A stretch of DNA of 64,000 nucleotides from NCBI RefSeq assembly GCF_013410035.1, contig NZ_JACCBW010000002.1:868001-932000 (forward strand), given 5' to 3'. Numbering within the stretch: position 1 is the first letter of the stretch; each line of letters begins with the position of its first letter. Shown one piece after another: positions 62,847 to 64,000 of the stretch. The notes under the pieces are model-generated. The model was not told the origin of the DNA. It was given only the letters and a program-made list of their open reading frames with translations, and ran no database searches. The DNA is from Nocardioides cavernae. GTDB lineage: Bacteria; Actinomycetota; Actinomycetes; Propionibacteriales; Nocardioidaceae. The translations under genes were made by a program, and so were the position numbers.

Positions 62847-63887
62847 TCAGGACACCCATTCCTTCAGCTGCGCCACGGTTGCTGCGGGGTCGTCGGACAC
62901 GGGCGTGACGTTGAGGTCGGTGACCCCGGCCTCCCGGAACGCGGCGATCCGCTCCTTGACGTAGGATTCCGGTCCGACGAGGTTCGCGGCCTCGAGCCAC
63001 TCGGTGGGGATGAGCGCCTCGGCCTCCTTCTTCTTGCCGGACAGGTAGAGGTCCTGGATCTCCTCGGCCTCCTTCTCGTAGCCGTAGGCGCGCGCGACGT
63101 CGTTGTAGAAGTTCTTGCCCTTCGCGCCCATGCCGCCGACGTAGAGGGCGAAGATCGGTCGCGCGAGGTCGAGGAGCGCCTTGGTCTCCGGGCCCTCGCC
63201 GACGGCGACCATGCCACCGGCCATGACCTGCAGCGGTGCGAGCCCGTCGAGGCGCTTGGCGTTGCCCGCCGCGAGGGCATCGCCCCACACGAGGTGGGCG
63301 CGCTCGGGGTGGAACAGGTGGGGGATCCAGCCGTCGGCGATCTCGGCGGTCTGCTCGACGTTCTTCGGTCCGAGGGCGGCGATCCAGATCGGGATCGTGT
63401 CGCGCTCGGGCCTGGTGAGGATCTTGAGCGGCTTGCCGAGCCCCGTGACCGCGCCGTCCTCCTTCGTGAGCGGGAGGTGGAACTCGCCGTCGGCCGCCAG
63501 CGGCTCGCGCCTGAGGCCGCTGCGGATGATCTCGACGACCTCCTGGGTGCGCGCGATCGGCTTGCGGTAGGGCACGCCGTGGAAGCCCTCGATCACCTGC
63601 GGCCCGCTCACGCCGAGGCCGAGGATCGCGCGGCCGCCGCTGACGTTGTCGAGGCCCGCAGCCGTCTGCAGCAGCGCGCCGGGCGTACGGCTGTAGATGT
63701 TGAGGATCCCGGAGCCGATCTCGACCGTGTCGGTCTTGGCGGCGAGGTAGCCCATCAGCGTGGGGGAGTCGAAGCCGTACGCCTCCGCGACCCAGACGCT
63801 GTCGAGGCCGGCCTTCTCGAGGGCGACGACCTGGTCGGCCGCGGCGCGGGGGTTGCCGTCGTACATCAGCAGGGTGGCGAGGCGCAT
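62847..63887 (-). CDS. F420-dependent luciferase-like oxidoreductase (LLM class)
   Basis: A 346-residue barrel: EKAGLDSVWVAEAYGFDSPT, VEIGSGILNIYSRTPGALLQ, GLGVSGPQVIEGFHGVPY, and NLVGPESYVKERIAAFREAG. The GIxxxxSRTP and GLGxSGP motifs identify the F420-using branch typical of actinobacteria, rather than FMN luciferases. It oxidises or reduces an unknown substrate. A palindromic operator lies between its -35 and -10 elements. Confidence 0.92.
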   Translation of the reverse strand: MRLATLLMYDGNPRAAADQVVALEKAGLDSVWVAEAYGFDSPTLMGYLAAKTDTVEIGSGILNIYSRTPGALLQTAAGLDNVSGGRAILGLGVSGPQVIEGFHGVPYRKPIARTQEVVEIIRSGLRREPLAADGEFHLPLTKEDGAVTGLGKPLKILTRPERDTIPIWIAALGPKNVEQTAEIADGWIPHLFHPERAHLVWGDALAAGNAKRLDGLAPLQVMAGGMVAVGEGPETKALLDLARPIFALYVGGMGAKGKNFYNDVARAYGYEKEAEEIQDLYLSGKKKEAEALIPTEWLEAANLVGPESYVKERIAAFREAGVTDLNVTPVSDDPAATVAQLKEWVS

Positions 63888-63893
63888 GCGGCA

Positions 63894-63923
63894 ACTGTGA
63901 CAGTGGAACTGTCACGATTTCAA
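63894..63923 (-). promoter_or_regulatory. Promoter with embedded operator for the F420 oxidoreductase gene
   Basis: Reading the minus strand: TTGAAA (63918-63923), an 18-base spacer, CACAGT (63894-63899), then 6 bases to the ATG. The spacer contains the perfect dyad GTGACAGT-3-ACTGTCAC (63897-63915), typical of a TetR-type operator. No regulator gene lies next to it in the window. Confidence 0.65.
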
Positions 63924-63927
63924 GGGG

Positions 63928-64000
63928 TCAGCGGCGGAGGGCGTCCAGGATCCGTTGCGAGCGCGGTGCAGGGCGCCACACGGCGGTGTTCCGGCCTCCC
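63928..64000 (-). CDS. C-terminal end of an unidentified protein
   Basis: The last 23 residues of a minus-strand frame (NTAVWRPAPRSQRILDALRR before the stop) enter from the right edge. Too short to name a family. Confidence 0.4.
   Translation of the reverse strand, partial: GGRNTAVWRPAPRSQRILDALRR

Overview
The window is GC-rich DNA from an actinobacterium, most likely a Nocardioides-like member of the Propionibacteriales. This is an inference from gene content and base composition. The supporting signs are a mycothiol-dependent formaldehyde dehydrogenase, the actinobacterial GuaB3 protein, groES followed by a groEL with a His/Gly tail under CIRCE operators, an F420-type luciferase-like oxidoreductase, three SigE/ECF sigma modules with membrane partners, and many genes whose start codon lies 6-7 bases after a TANNNT box (probable leaderless transcripts). 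I see no rRNA, tRNA, CRISPR array, prophage or transposase, so this looks like ordinary chromosome.

Layout. 1-2829: a sigma factor with its membrane partner, divergent from mscR and a metallo-beta-lactamase-fold gene. 2890-5837: an acetyltransferase, a lipoprotein beta-hexosaminidase and a small DUF7660-type gene lying between two copies of a 46-bp palindromic element. 5837-9379: a methyltransferase, then CIRCE-groES-groEL and a terminator. 9427-13895: a frameshifted lipoprotein gene, a second sigma factor/membrane protein pair and a membrane glycosyltransferase-like gene. 13918-21298: guaB, a secreted metzincin-type protease, a TetR regulator, a CHAP-domain secreted protein and guaB3. 21417-28099: an AbiEi/DUF559-like protein, glpD, a four-helix membrane protein, a succinate-semialdehyde-type dehydrogenase and a GMC oxidoreductase. 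28318-34688: guaA, a two-gene set resembling type VII secretion-associated proteins, an App1-type phosphatase and a sodium:solute symporter with a small partner.

34809-41965 is a sugar-uptake region: a perfect-arm operator, a xylose-type binding protein, an intercistronic hairpin, ATPase, permease, ROK regulator, aldose epimerase, a shrunken paralogue of the binding protein, and methionine aminopeptidase. 41974-48021 (minus strand) holds an MMPL exporter, a secreted protein, a glycerophosphodiesterase and a long-chain acyl-CoA ligase, the last three joined by 4-bp overlaps. 48114-52833 is packed with small genes that often overlap convergently (zinc-ribbon, DUF2243, metallophosphatase, HNH nuclease, DinB-type, MFS exporter with GntR regulator). 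52853-56934 is framed by two 63-bp near-identical palindromes and carries two coupled FAD oxidoreductases and a RecQ-like helicase with a PcrA-like tail. 56939-64000 contains an NTF2-like protein, a DinB/pentapeptide-sigma-membrane protein operon, an alpha/beta hydrolase, an amphi-Trp protein, an acyl-CoA dehydrogenase, a membrane protein, an F420-type oxidoreductase with a clear operator, and the tail of one more gene.

The three GMP-pathway genes (guaB, guaB3, guaA) are dispersed but share the same leaderless GTG start architecture. The least explained items are the two families of palindromes, the type VII-like pair, the reduced XylF paralogue, and the DinB-sigma operon. No intergenic stretch exceeds about 230 bases. 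Coordinates of starts are my choice from Shine-Dalgarno sites, TANNNT boxes and overlaps; no database search was possible.
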